Assembly: GCF_963675165.1 (NCBI RefSeq)
Contig: NC_087389.1
Coordinates: 5,554,120 to 5,618,119 of the forward strand
Source: Halichondria panicea
Lineage: Eukaryota > Porifera > Demospongiae > Suberitida > Halichondriidae
Direction of reading: 5' to 3'
Length of the DNA stretch: 64,000 nucleotides
Below the pieces are notes generated by a model that saw nothing but the letters and a program-made list of their open reading frames with translations, did not search any database and was not told the DNA's origin. This document shows positions 11,632 to 23,151 of this stretch, piece by piece; positions within the stretch are counted from its first letter, which is position 1; every line of letters starts with the position of its first letter. The translations under genes and the position numbers were made by a program.

Positions 11632-12862
11632 TATGAACCTACAGCATTCTCTAGGATGCTCCTCTCCTGGTCCTCCACTGACTTGTGATAGAGCTACTCA
11701 CCACACAGCCTCATCTGACAACACACCTGAAACAGGGGACAACAATTTGTTATAATTATGTTGGAGAACAATAAATACTGTAATAGTGCTGCTCACAAGC
11801 ATCACTTACAGGAAGATAGACTCTTTAAGCCTGCACTCAGTATTGTATTCATTCTTGCTTTGAATACTTTTCTCTTTCATTTCTGATCCAGGCACCAGCA
11901 AAACTCAAAAGTCAAAAGTCAGAAGTAGTGAGGGAGGGGGCGGGGCTGGTGTTTAATTCATTTCCCTTTAGCCTAAGAGGGAAATGAATAAAACACCAGC
12001 CCCGCCCCCTCCCACTAATTAATTGTCTCTCAAAAGTCAATGACAATGACAATAATTATAAGAGAGTTGCAACATGGATACTATAGGTGGTTGCAAGGCT
12101 CTGCTAATGCAGACTTGAACTTTTGGTATAGATCGTTTTTAACAACAATGATGGACATTTATTACCCACTCCTTGAGTTTTTGCATGCAGCAAAATTAAA
12201 TTGTTTATCATGTGTATAAAACTTTATGTTATTTAGCTTGGACATCTCAACCGAAGCATCAGCACCTTTTCATTTTTAATAACTTGTATTTGGGCTTTGT
12301 TCAACAAAGAAAGGCGTTGTTTGTTTTCTAAAGTAAGGGAATTCCCCAAACTGCACGGATAGGTGGGGCTCACCCATAATTATGCACACCCTATTTCTTA
12401 GCCCTTATTCTGGCTTATTCCTGTAGAGTGCTGATTAATCACCCACACCATCTTTTCTCTTTTCACAACAACAATTTTAGGTCACTAGGCAAAAGCAAAG
12501 AACTGATCAGCTCTAAATCTATGCAGTCTAAGTCCAGACATTATAGCAATGCCAGTGAGTGCATATAATTACAGGCTACTGCATAAATTATATACAAGCT
12601 ATAAAGTGGATGTGCATATGAGCATGACCTCCTATAAACTACTGCATAATTATTATAGTCTTCTTAAGTTACAGCTCTCCCTCCTCATGTACGTAGGGCA
12701 AGCGTCCGATAGCTCAGAGCAAGGTTGTCACTCCTAGTGGTGGACATGCTCAACACCATCCTGCAAGAGACCATCACACTCTCCAAGGGTGATCGAGTAG
12801 CAAGTGCCCGAGCTGCCATTATTGTCTTTGTTCTCTGTATGATTATATTATTTGGCCCGTTA

Positions 12863-13722
12863 CAGTGGCGGATCCAGAGGTAGTTCGTTGGGTTCGTACG
12901 AACTACCCTTCCACTAAGTTGATACTTTATATTTAATACACCCGGCTTGCTAGCTAGCTAGTAGCTTACTGTCATGACAATAGGGTACAAAGTTCTCTCT
13001 GCATAATGTGAGGGTGGGGCTGGTACTCTCTGCATAATATGAGGGTGGGGCTGGCTATATTGACTCATCCAGCCACGTGGTCGCAGTGATAAGCCTGGCC
13101 ATGAATCCTAACAAAAGGTCTAGATTGCAACCCTCCATTGACTCCTGGTTTAAGAAGAGTAAAGTTTCAGGTAAGGGAGAGTTCATGGCACTGCATACTG
13201 AATGATAGACACTGTATAGATTAATTATAATTGCTATAATAATTATATTGACTAATATAATAATCTAGATGATGCGTCAAGTCTACAGCCAGTCTCCTCT
13301 TCAAGAGAACCACCAGCCACCATCGTCTCTCCTCCAGTCATCAACGTCTCTCCTCCAGTCACAACCATCTCTCCTCCAGTCACAACTATCTCTCTACTGA
13401 AACCACCAGCCACCTCCATCACCCCTCCGTGTTCATCGAAGCAAGCAACGAGATCTTCCGCTGAGGATCAGCCAATGGACATTGGTGCTCTCCTGAAAGA
13501 GAAGAAAGTGCAATCACTATCCCAGAGCATGAGAATGGCTTTGCCTTGTGTTCTTTCAGATATTATAATAATTGTTTTTGTTGAAGGGGAATGTGGTTAA
13601 TTAATGGGCGTGGCATGTAAAAGGGGGCGTGGTCAGCCAAAAATTTCGGCGCTACGCGCCGAGTGACACTTCTGGTCCGTGGGAAAAGAACCCCCCTTCC
13701 CTAAATCCTGGATCCGCCCCTG
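12863..13722 (+). mobile_element. hAT-like DNA transposon, unit A only
   Basis: The ends are CAGTGGCGGATCCAG and CTGGATCCGCCCCTG, imperfect inverted repeats typical of many invertebrate hAT elements (family knowledge). CGTTA flanks both sides (12,858-12,862 and 13,723-13,727). Unit B at about 42,525-42,545 shows the uninterrupted site with a single CGTTA, so the insertion is directly visible. A 5-bp duplication is short for hAT (usually 8), so the superfamily is tentative. At 860 bp it is too short for a full transposase. Confidence 0.8.
13101..13600 (+). CDS. Truncated transposon protein inside the hAT-like element
   Basis: Exon 1 (13,101-13,170) encodes MNPNKRSRLQPSIDSWFKKS and ends at a GTAAGG donor. 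Exon 2 (13,269-13,600) joins in frame and continues with a Ser/Pro-rich stretch containing repeated SPPV, then stops. The KRSR...SIDSWFKK start resembles the N-termini of hAT/DUF4371-type transposases, ahead of where a zinc finger would lie. No catalytic or dimerisation domain follows, so the product would be about 133 residues and non-functional as a transposase. Confidence 0.5.
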
Positions 13723-15039
13723 CGTTAACGATTGGCCATTATGTCTATCTCTGCATAATAAGAAAAAATCTAGCCTCGAATCCACGCCGATTAAAATACG
13801 GCCTGCAGGGGTGTTAGTGCACATGCGCTGCACGATTACCCAGAATCTGGGTAATCGTGCATGCCAGTAAAACTTTTAGTAAATGCTACAGGGATTTGAG
13901 GAGTTCTTAGCAACTATAATGTCGAGAGCGGAAGTACCTGTCACGTGAACAGTTACGTAAATATGGTTCATTTCAAACCAATTTTTCTCCAATAAAGCCT
14001 TTAGGCCTGTTTATTTTGGGAAAAAATCGACCTATACAGGAGGCTTTGCTCATATAATTATCTGCAAGCCTTTGCACCACAGCTAAAGCTATCCTTGAGC
14101 CCAATCGTGAGCTACTACTATTAGTCTGTCACACAAACTGTGTATCCAGCTGGAGCTAGCCTAAGAGAGATTTTACTAAGACTAGTGAAAAAAAAAAAAA
14201 AAAAAAAAAACTAAGACTAGTGATACACTTTCAACAGCTTACGGGCAGGCTGGGGCAAGTAGTAGCTCACAAAACGATTAGAATCTCAAGGATAGCTTCA
14301 GCTGACAACCTGCTGTGGTGCAAAGCCTTTATATTTACCAAAGGCTGATGTAAGTCGATGTTTTCCCAGTTTAACAAAAATGAATAGGCTCTATTGGAGA
14401 AAAATTGGTTTGGAATGAGCCAAAATTCAATCTTGTTACCAAGGTTCACGTGACAGGTACTTCCGCTCTCGACATAGCCTCGACTCCAGCCCCTTGAATA
14501 GTAGGGCCTGGTATTTACTGTTGGCGCGTGGGTGGACAATTAATTTATTATTTACCGTATTTTATCTCATTGAACATTAAAACAGTATTAATTTTTATCT
14601 TGTGATAAAGAACAGAAAAAAGAAAAAGAAGAGGCTACCTCTCTCTGTATATACTGTAGACAGAGACAGCTAAGTAAAACATCAGCTCTGTAGATTTATT
14701 CATTAACTTGAGTCTCGGATCGGATACACACTCAGGCGACAGTTAATCTCATAAGAAATTAGTTAAACCTGTGGGTAAAAAATAAATGAATGTGGATAAG
14801 TACAGTGGCTGTGACGTAACATAATGTGAGGACTACTTATTGACTTACACAATAGATTTACCATTGAAAGCACTATCCATTAATACACACTCAAGCAACA
14901 AGTCCGGATACACACTCAAGCAACAAGTCCCTCGGATCGGATACACACAAGTCCCTCGGATTGTAAACACATTCAGGCCACACAGTTCTCGGATCAGATA
15001 CCACGTACTTACTCTGTGACCAATTTTCGGCAAATGTCA

Positions 15040-15385
15040 CAACAATACTTCCTTCCAGAGAGAATGGCACTGAACGTCGAACAGACACACCAACATATTG
15101 AAGATGGCTTCACTCAGAGAAATAAGAGGAGAAATCACCATCACAACACTTCTTTCAGAGAGAGGTGCACTGGTCCTGTCAAGCTTCACATCAATCAAGA
15201 AAGGGAGTGTCTGGAAAGCAGATGGACTTGCTCTGGGACTTGCCATAGCCGGTCGGTACGGTACCCACATAAACACCAGCGTACGGACACTTCAACGCCT
15301 CCAGCTGCTTGTCTTTCAAGACTAGACCTGGTTTTCCAACACAGGATAACGCGTACGCGAGAGCAGAAGAGAAGGTAGCAGCCAT
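15040..15385 (-). pseudogene. RecQ-like helicase fragment in element 2
   Basis: The minus strand reads MAATFSSALAYALSCVGKPG, then a Walker A motif PTGYGKS followed by SKSICF, and in another frame SERSVVMVISPLISLSEAIF. Order and spacing match the helicase fragment at 16,380 (MASTEFCEAVAYAL..., PTGYGKSLCF, RSVVLVLSPLVSLI), but the sequences are clearly diverged, so this is a different helicase lineage. It is frameshifted after motif I and has no motif II. It is non-functional as read. Confidence 0.65.
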
Positions 15386-15486
15386 TACACAACTTGGACT
15401 AGATTTCTTTTTTCAATGACATCATTATAAATGAAACGGATATCAATGTTTTACAAACTAATGCGGAATAAGAATACTGATAAATA

Positions 15487-16209
15487 TAGAGTAAGTAACC
15501 CATCTTCGCCAGGCACCTATAATCGGCGGCTATTGCACGAAGCACAAGACAATTTTGCACAAAACTAACTACATGGATCTACAGATGGGTAAGAAAGTAA
15601 CAGCTCCCCAAAATTTGGAAAGAATAACTTGCTTGCGGACGGAATGGTGGTCATGAGAAGTGAGCTGCCGAATGTATCGATAATCGTCAGTGAGACACTT
15701 ATCTCCGTCTTTGCACGCTTACCAAGCACTGAAACTACCAACACTAAACAATGCTTCTTGGCACAACTCTAACTAGTGAGCACTACTTGCAGGCAAAGCA
15801 GNNNNNNNNNNNNNNNNNNNNNNNNNNNNNNNNNNNNNNNNNNNNNNNNNNNNNNNNNNNNNNNNNNNNNNNNNNNNNNNNNNNNNNNNNNNNNNNNNNN
15901 NNNNNNNNNNNNNNNNNNNNNNNNNNNNNNNNNNNNNNNNNNNNNNNNNNNNNNNNNNNNNNNNNNNNNNNNNNNNNNNNNNNNNNNNNNNNNNNNNNNN
16001 NGTCACTGACGATTATCGATACATTCGGCAGCTCACTTCTCATGACCACCATTCCGTCCGCAAGCAAGTTATTCTTTCCAAATTTTGGGGAGCTGTTACT
16101 TTCTTACCCATCTGTAGATCCATGTAGTTAGTTTTGTGCAAAATTGTCTTGTGCTTCGTGCAATAGCCGCCGATTATAGGTGCCTGGCGAAGATGGGTTA
16201 CTTACTCTA
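15487..16209. repeat. Long inverted repeat flanking the assembly gap
   Basis: About 205 bp at 15,487-15,692 is repeated in reverse complement at 16,002-16,209 (for example GTAAGTAACCCATCTTCGCC against GGCGAAGATGGGTTACTTAC), on both sides of the N run. Either element 2 contains a large hairpin or the gap joins the same sequence read from both strands. Confidence 0.8.
15802..16001. other. Assembly gap (200 N)
   Basis: Exactly 200 undetermined bases, so probably a placeholder length. The surrounding long inverted repeat is a likely reason for the failed assembly. Confidence 1.
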
Positions 16210-16379
16210 CTGCAATTTACGATTACCCAGATTCTGGGTAATTCTGCATGCGTAAACAGTGTATACCAGGCCGTCTTTCTCAGCGGCTTGGAATCGAGGC
16301 TACTCTCGACATTACAGTTGCAAGAACTCCTCAAATCCCTGTAGCTGTAATACTTGGAATTTGTTCTGTGTTACTATCA

Positions 16380-16998
16380 ATGGCGTCGACTGAGTTTTGT
16401 GAAGCTGTGGCTTATGCTCTTCGTTGCGTTGGTCTAAAGGATCTCACACTGAAGCCAAAGCAAAAGGAGGCTCTCATCCACCTGTATGACGATCATGATG
16501 TCTTTGTTTGGTTCCCCACGGGCTATGGCAAGTCTTTGTGCTTCCAACTGCTCACTGAAGCAGACAAGCTCTAGCTCTACAAGAGTTGAGAGAAGTGTTG
16601 TGCTGGTGCTGTCACCACTAGTGTCTCTGATAATAGACCAGGTTTCAGGCCTCCGGAAGAAGGGTGTCTCTGCTGTTATAATTATTGTCTGGCAACAAAG
16701 GTATTAAAGATGTAGATCTAGATAGCTATATTAAAGAATCTAGGAACTGATGATATTAATGGCCTGAACTTAGTGCATTATTACAGTCAACACTGATCCT
16801 TCATTTCATAGATGTCGAGAAGGACCTCCTTGCTAGTGTGAGTGACGTGTCCGAGGGCGGTTCTCTCTCCTCTATAGTGCTCCCGAGGCACTCCTTGGTA
16901 GAGAAGCGTAGAAGCAGCTCTTGGTCCAACGTCCCCTCTGTGACTCTGTAGTGGCAGTCGCTGTTGACGAAGCACACTGTGCGTATAAGTGGTAAGCA
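16380..16998 (+). pseudogene. RecQ-like helicase fragment (unit A)
   Basis: From ATG 16,380 the frame reads MASTEFCEAVAYALRCVGLK, then a RecQ-type Walker A motif (FPTGYGKSLCFQ), and stops after EADKL. The next conserved block (RSVVLVLSPLVSLIIDQV) is one frame over. After a possible intron (donor about 16,701, acceptor about 16,811) comes the segment before motif II and the DEAH box (VDEAHC). Unit A has lost one base here (GAGGGCGG against GAGGGTCGG in B) and has an in-frame TAG. Helicase domain 2, RQC and HRDC are absent. It is a dead N-terminal half of a RecQ-family 3'-5' DNA helicase. Confidence 0.75.
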
Positions 16999-18993
16999 AG
17001 AGTGGTTACAGTGTTTATTCGATTTGAGGCTTTTAAATATTACGAATCCCCAGGGGTGGCTACTTTTTGAGGCAGAAACATTATTTTTAAAAGTCCTTGT
17101 ATGGAATCCACTAGCCTCTATTCCAGGCCACTTTAAAATACGAACTACATGTATTACAATAAGTGGCTACATCATTTTAGGACGCGGCATATAAAACAAC
17201 ACTGCTTGAGTAAGTGCTACTTTGATAATGTCCTAAGATGTAGTGTGTTGCATATTTGGAGGGTCTCCTTAAAAAATGTACACGAGATACAATATACATG
17301 AACAATTGTACGTTAAAACATAGTGCCTTTACATGTGCTCTACTGTCTACGCAGTTTTGTATAATGATTTTACAAATGCCCCCTCACTCAACCACTTGTC
17401 TAGCACTTTGGTATGGCCTTCACTGATCTTTTTGTTAATATCGCTTCATAGCTGAGGGTGACATTGATGTGGTTTAGCCTGGCCCAAGCCTTAATTAATA
17501 ATAATTGAATAATCACTTGTTTGTCAGTAGGAGTACTGGCACTCGTAGTCTGTAGTGTGCACTCAATTCCAGCTATATTTAATTATTGTTTTTTTTATAT
17601 AACACTCTGCAGGTACAGAGATCTACCGTTGGGTTGCTGAGTACTGGCAGTCTCAACAGAAGGTGCTTGAGTATAACGTTGCTCCGATCCCTCAGCGGCA
17701 CGGCACGTCTTGTTGATATGAAGCAGTGACTAACAAAATTAATTAACAGTAATTTTTACTCTCTTGTTTTTATATTACTCTTGTCCTGGACGGGGAAACA
17801 GAGTCGCCTTCCAGCGGCTCCAACGGTCTGACGCTTAGCTAATGGTGGTCTTGCTACGTGTACGTGTGTGTGTGGGTGGGAGAAACCCCTACCCCACTAG
17901 TGTCTTTGGATATCTTTCTCGGAGCCGATTACTCGTCGGCTGCCAGTGACACTTGTGAGAGGCCTGGGCAGCCATCTCTAGCTCTCTGTTGTTTTAATGT
18001 ATTTTTCCTACGAACCATGCGGTTTAACGTATTCTCATTTTGTTTATTTTCCGTTTTATTATCAACAATAAATTTAGCGCATGTGCACTAACACCCCTGC
18101 AATGAACACCAGGCCGTATTTTAATCGGCGTGGATTCGAGGCTAGAAAAAATCCAGTCAGTTTTATTACATCTCTCCTTGAAATTATAGGAGTGCTTTTC
18201 TTTTTCTATGGCAACAATAATTATCACAAGTATTATCAACAGCTGGAGAATTGAGTTAGGTTGTGACTCTCAATGCGTCCTCGATAATCAAATAGCAGCT
18301 GCTTTCTCTTTGGGAACGTCTCTAATCATTTTCAGATAGTTCCGTCAGTGCTGAAAAGTTGTTAAAGTTGCTGAAGAGAAAACAACAAAATGAGAAGAAA
18401 ACAAGATCACCTGATTGGTACACTGCGCTTGATTTGATCACGATGTTTATCAAGATCAACACCATCTACTCGGCTATTGTTGTGATGACACAATCCACTG
18501 ATTTCTGCAGCAGCACTGAAGTTGCTGCAAGCTCAGTTTTCCTGTCCATTTGTGTTCTACTGGGAATTGCTAGCGAGTTAATCAATTGCTTTGGACACGA
18601 ATTTAAATAGCAACAAAGAATACATCGACAAGTCATTCAATCAATTGGTAACTATCGGCATGATTCTTATTGTCACTATTTGCCTTCCCTTTTATTTACT
18701 GGCCGATAATTTCCAGCCTCTCGATTGTGCGTTCAGTTGTGACACTATTGTTGCTAATGCGACCATCAGCACAACCACATGCAACCGGACGGCCAACAGT
18801 GGAGTTAGACTGGGGTTTACCCTAACCACGCTTATTATCGTCCTCATCTTCTCCAGTGTTTATTTCTATCATGTTCGATTAGCTGAAATAAATCGAAAGA
18901 AGCTGAAGAGTAACATTGTTATAATTACTGGGAAAGAAACAGTGGTGTAGAATTTAAAATTTTTCATTATAATTATCAAGTTGTATTGTCATA

Positions 18994-19364
18994 ATGCACC
19001 TATCAATGTCAAGCCCCACCCCTGACATACGGGCAGTATATATAGGGGCATTAGTAGGGGGTTATACAGCTTTTAGCACTCACTTTCCCCCCAACACAGG
19101 GGCTTTTGTATCAACATTTTTCCCAGCAATTTTGAGGGCGGGGCCAATGTTTGCGCATGCGCATCATAAAGTTGCAATGTAGCTGACTAAATCCCCTGTT
19201 AATCCCCAGTGTACCCCCACCATATATACAAGGGATTGATAGGGGATTATACACATGAGGAGCCCCCACCCTATTGGGCATTCATTAAGTGAAAATGTAT
19301 AATCCCCACCCAATCCCCTATACTGCCCGTATGTCAGGGGTGGGGCTTGACATTGATAGGTGCA
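18994..19364. mobile_element. Inverted-repeat MITE (unit A)
   Basis: The ends ATGCACCTATCAATGTCAAG and its inverse at the right continue through CCCCACCCCTGACATACGGG, about 45 bp of near-perfect TIR. The inside is rich in short AATCCCC/GGGGATT repeats. It has no coding capacity. It lies just past the stop of the membrane-protein pseudogene and may have supplied its 3' end. Confidence 0.8.
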
Positions 19365-20813
19365 TAATTATATGCTTTTTCTCAGAATTAACTATAATCA
19401 GGAGTAGCTATACATAAAGCTAATTAAAATTAATGATTCAATAATTATGTATAGGTCTGCAGTACGTGCGAGTGATATAGGTCTGAAGTGGTGTGGTCCA
19501 TATTAATTGTGCCCATTATATCACTCCTAAAAGGGGTGGGGCTGGTCTTGCAGGTACACTGTTATAGGAATATAATTATGCTATGAACTTTACTTCCAAC
19601 TTTAAATTATTAGGTATTGAAGAGTCTCACACTAGGCCCTGATAAATTATTTTTACCCATTATTCTATTAATTCTCGGATTGAAAAATGTGCTTATTATT
19701 AAAAATGCAAAAATGCGACATAATAATTATAGAAAAAATTAATTAAGACGTATACATAAAAACACAGCACACATGCAAAGCTAATTATAACTGACACATG
19801 TACACGATATAATTAATATAATCATGATTCTCATAATATTGGTGATAATCCTTCACATGAAAATGTCGTTATGCAAAATTTAATGTAATGATCTTTACCA
19901 AAAATGGACATTGAGGATATTTATCTTCTAATTATGCTAAAAATTATTCCGAGCATAATTTATCAGGGCCTACATTACACACTGTGCATATGGCAAATGA
20001 TACTATCATTAGTAACATACAAATCTTGAGTATAAGCAATAAAAATAATGAACAGTTTGTATGCTAATAATAATTAATTTTTTTCTGATGTGTTCCGAGC
20101 TTTCACCTTTGACCCTCAGCGAGTCCCCATCCAACTTGCCAAGGTGACTATGGGACGGACTTTGACCTGGGATTGATGCTGATTTCATCTCTGTCGGGTT
20201 GTCATAGCGACTGTAGTATGGAAACTCGGTAATAGTTTTAGAGAACTTGACTTTTGGAGCCGATCTCCTAGCGTCTCTACAGTGTGTGGGCGTGTGTGGG
20301 TGGGGGGTAATTTATAAAGAACAGAAATAATGCTGCAACTAAAGTGACTGCTACAGTATACACACACGATTGGTAATACACAGTGACACTAGCAAGTGTA
20401 TGCAATGGCCGAGTGGTCTCCCAGTAAAGTGTAGGGATAACTCACTCTGTGTGTCTCTGGCTCCTGGAGGACCTCTCACTCTTGCTATCAGCCTGGGCAC
20501 AGAAATCAAACAATGTAGGTGGCTACTAAAGTCTATACTGTTGGCTACATTGAGACCTGTCTATAATACAGCCGGGCCCCAAACCTCTGCCCTATGCATG
20601 GCTACTACCAAACAGGTATGATACAGTGCGTACGTAACTCTACTGTATTGCACACAAGCTACACACATGTACAGTGTCTCTCACCTCATGTGACTTGCTG
20701 TAGAGGCGCTGTATGATAGGAGTGAGGGGGGAGAAGGTTCGGGTCATACCACCACCACGTTTATGAGCCTCTCCGTTAGCATTCATACGCTGAGCTACTG
20801 ACGTCATCTGCTT

Positions 20814-20858
<45 letters not shown>

Positions 20859-22506
20859 TGGGAGGGTGTGTGCAAGTGTGTGGTGGGAGGGTGTGTGCGT
20901 GTGTGTGTGTGTGGGTGGGTGGTGCAGTTATAGTGTGTGTATAGGTACACTAGTTATAATTCAAGCACGGACATGTTACAGTAGTTGAACATCTTTCAGC
21001 AGCCATAACTTTAGTACTGTGACCCAAAAATTTGAGAAAGATACCTTTCACCAATTCATAATTCAACTTTGAACCCTGGGCTATTATTACATGGTATCGT
21101 GCTAAAATTGTTATCTCCCAAATATCTGGTACGATTTGAAAGGTCTTTTTCTAAGCTTTCGGAAAATCATAAAATTGGATCCACGTAATTCAAGTTATGG
21201 CGACTGAACGAGTCCACTAACCAATTGATTAAACGGGGGACATGTACATGTAGTACATACTTGCACATTAATTTATACTATTCACTCACTCTAACACTTC
21301 TTGGGGGGTGGCTGTTCGATAGTCAATGGTATTATGGTCCTCCCCTTTATCTGCCGCCTCATGACCTCTGTCCTTTGACCCTCGTGACCTCTTCTTAGCA
21401 GCAGGATCCGGGGGTACAGGGGGACGATTGGAGGATCGTTTAGGGGTAGTGGGTGGTTCAGGGGGCGCCTTCCGCACAGGTACTTGACCCCTGCTGGGGG
21501 GAGGGGGTTGATAATTAGCACAAGAATAATAAGAAGCACTAACAAGCTGCTACTTGTAGCTACGTACATGTAGCTAGCTGCTGGTAATATTTGTTTTTGG
21601 CTGCTACGTGTAGAAATTAATGCTAGAGTCAAAGTTCACTGAGGCTACTATTTGAGACTGAATATTGCTCAACTACAAATATTTTACCACCCGAAAATTA
21701 CGGGCTATACGGTAGACACTAGCAATAGCAATTCTCCCAGTGACACACTCTCATACAGACTTGCACACACACCACCATACACACACACTACACAATCCCT
21801 AATTAAAGGCCCTCCACTTACATAGCGAGCTGCTCGGCCATGTGTGTCAGTTATCCGGAGAGTGCCCAACAAGTCTCGTACATCATGAGATAGCGCACAC
21901 AGATATTCTGACCCATAGCATCGGCCCAATCCACCGGCTTCTGGTTCTCCCTGTCCGTGTGGACCATGCTGTAGCCAAAGTCCATGAGCAGCTGTGTGTG
22001 TGTGGGTGGGTGGTGTGTGTGTGTGTGTGTGGGTGTGTGTGTGGGTAGGGGAGTGATACAGCTAGACTTGAAACTAAATATCTAAAAACCAAAATCATGA
22101 TTGCATTTTTTCAGTTATCGTTGCTACAGTAGCTATGCGATACACACGTTTCAGACTTGAGCAAGCACTTATTACACTAACAGCACACATCCACCCACCC
22201 ACTCACACATCTGCCCACTCACCTGTAGATAGTCGAGGCGTCCTCCCTGTGCTGCAAAGTGGGCGGGGGTCACACCAGACTCATCCAGTATATCCGTCAC
22301 TTCCGACTGTTCGTTCCTCTTCTTGACCGTCTTGAGAAGCCACTCAAGGCACTTGGCCTGTCATGTGACGAGTACGTATACCATATGAATATCATGTGAC
22401 AACTAGAATAAGTATTAAATGCTGTCAGTACAGTATACAGGAACAGTGGATTTTACTTAATATTAATTTTTGCATTCGAAAAATGGTCGAATAAGCACAC
22501 GCCCAC

Positions 22507-22590
22507 ACACTCACACGCCCACGCAGATGTTCTCCTCCATCCTGTAGCCACTCTTACACTCATCACAGCCCTCGCTCCACAGCAGCTCAG
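22507..22590 (-). CDS. Cysteine-rich EGF/furin-like exon (unit A)
   Basis: After a (CA)n tract and a GTCAG acceptor the minus strand reads ELLWSEGCDECKSGYRMEEN then ICV. The CxxCxxGY...C spacing is that of furin-like/CRELD-type cysteine repeats. It lies between two ankyrin exons that can join in phase without it. It is therefore either a relic of another gene or an optional exon. The same family appears at 54,410-54,500. Confidence 0.45.
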
Positions 22591-22602
22591 CTGACAAGAG
22601 AC

Positions 22603-22603
<1 letters not shown>

Positions 22604-22681
<78 letters not shown>
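22604..22681. repeat. (GT)n microsatellite (unit A)
   Basis: Uninterrupted TG repeat of about 78 bp; on the minus strand it is the (CA)n just upstream of the Cys-rich exon acceptor. Confidence 0.95.
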
Positions 22682-22683
<2 letters not shown>

Positions 22684-22933
22684 CACGGTACACCAGATTA
22701 TTTGGGCCTGAAAGCAATCACTGCATGATCTCTAAACACATCATTATTTCACTGATATCCATTAGATGTGTATTTCAAAGGGAAATGAAAATAATTCTAG
22801 TTCAAGTTATGCTGTACAGCTCGGGTACAGCTGTTTGCCAGAGGAACCGCTTGACCTTAGCTAATTAAGGTCACGATTTATCCAAACTTCTTTTGCAGAC
22901 TACTTAAGCTTAGATTTTAGTGACTGTCAGCTA

Positions 22934-23151
22934 GTTTAAAACATTTTTCAGGGGTGATCAAATTTTATTTTTGCCGATTTTGCTCAGAAGCAGAGATACA
23001 AGTATCAAAGCCAGCTGTGTGGTGACCTCGAGAACAAGCCGCTCATGATATCGAGGCTAGTACAAGAGCAAGACTTTTGATTGTATCTCTGCTTCTGAGC
23101 AAAATTGGCGAAAATAAAATTTGACCCCCCTGCAAAATAACGTTTTAAACT
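22934..23151. mobile_element. Inverted-repeat MITE (unit A)
   Basis: The arms GTTTAAAAC...CAGGGGTGATCAAATTTT and the inverse meet in a short centre containing ATCGAGGCTAG. The arm TTTGCTCAGAAGCAGAGATA is itself almost palindromic. The partner is at about 49,473-49,690 in unit B. It lies in an intron of the ankyrin gene. Confidence 0.75.

Larger units (their letters stand above)
14475..16302 (-). mobile_element. RecQ-carrying TIR element 2
   Basis: The left end TAGCCTCGACTCCAGCCCC and the right end, inverted, TAGCCTCGATTCCAAGCCG are related to element 1. The 9-bp direct repeat CTCTCGACA sits at 14,466-14,474 and 16,303-16,311. The subterminal palindrome GATTACCCAGA/TCTGGGTAAT occurs at 16,219-16,240. 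A second RecQ-like N-terminal fragment lies inside on the minus strand. The centre is interrupted by the assembly gap. It sits in the right arm of the TA-flanked element, so it arrived last. Confidence 0.75.
13889..16341. mobile_element. TA-flanked inverted-repeat element nested in RecQ element 1
   Basis: The ends CAGGGATTTGAGGAGTTCTT and AAGAACTCCTCAAATCCCTG are inverted, with TA at 13,887-13,888 and 16,342-16,343. Unit B has a single TA at 42,690-42,691. The inverted repeats extend about 60 bp inward to GTCACGTGAAC. Without the RecQ element that has entered its right arm (14,475-16,302), this element is about 0.62 kb and has no coding frame. An A run lies at 14,189-14,210. It is a non-autonomous fold-back element of Tc1/mariner type by its TA duplication (inference). 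Confidence 0.75.
13771..18144 (+). mobile_element. RecQ-carrying TIR element 1, unit A copy (with nested insertions)
   Basis: The left end TAGCCTCGAATCCACGCC and its exact inverse at 18,127-18,144 flank the element; the match is perfect for about 35 bp and then continues after an 11-bp insertion in the right arm. The 9-bp direct repeat GAAAAAATC lies at 13,762-13,770 and 18,145-18,153. A subterminal palindrome (GATTACCCAGA/TCTGGGTAATC) is at 13,836-13,859. Inside is a RecQ-like helicase fragment (16,380-16,998). Removing the nested insertion (13,889-16,341) leaves about 1.92 kb, the size of the unit B copy. No transposase is visible. A 9-bp duplication is usual for Mutator- or Merlin-like elements, but the superfamily is not established. 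Confidence 0.75.
12746..18950 (+). pseudogene. Multi-span membrane protein gene split by transposons (unit A)
   Basis: A plus-strand frame starts at an ATG (12,746) with MLNTILQETITLSKGDRVAS and a first membrane segment (IIVFVLCMIILFGPL), interrupted by an hAT-like element (12,863-13,722). After LCIIRKN it is cut by the RecQ element (13,771-18,144). It resumes at 18,154 in the same frame with PVSFITSLLEIIGVLFFFYG. Further hydrophobic segments follow at 18,430-18,600 and 18,650-18,700 and before the stop (LTTLIIVLIFSSVYFYH), with a Cys- and Asn-Thr-rich loop before the last one. Frameshifts near 18,255, 18,335 and 18,605 show decay. The first part faintly recalls the stalk of NIT-domain receptor cyclases, but the rest does not, so the family is unassigned. 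Confidence 0.65.

Noticed and set aside
12549-12737. Small plus-strand frame before the membrane-protein gene as an N-terminal exon
   Set aside because: It is in another frame, rich in Tyr/Leu from AT-rich DNA, and B has no AG acceptor where A has one; no support for coding.
13836-13859. Palindrome GATTACCCAGA/TCTGGGTAATC as a terminator or regulatory operator
   Set aside because: It recurs in the second RecQ element next to its TIR, so it is better explained as part of the transposon end.
15751-16131. Open frames across the N run
   Set aside because: They exist only because unknown bases were translated as X.
17560-17720. Plus-strand frame after the helicase as further RecQ exons
   Set aside because: An acceptor and short frames exist, but none shows a RecQ motif (III-VI), so I could not assign it.
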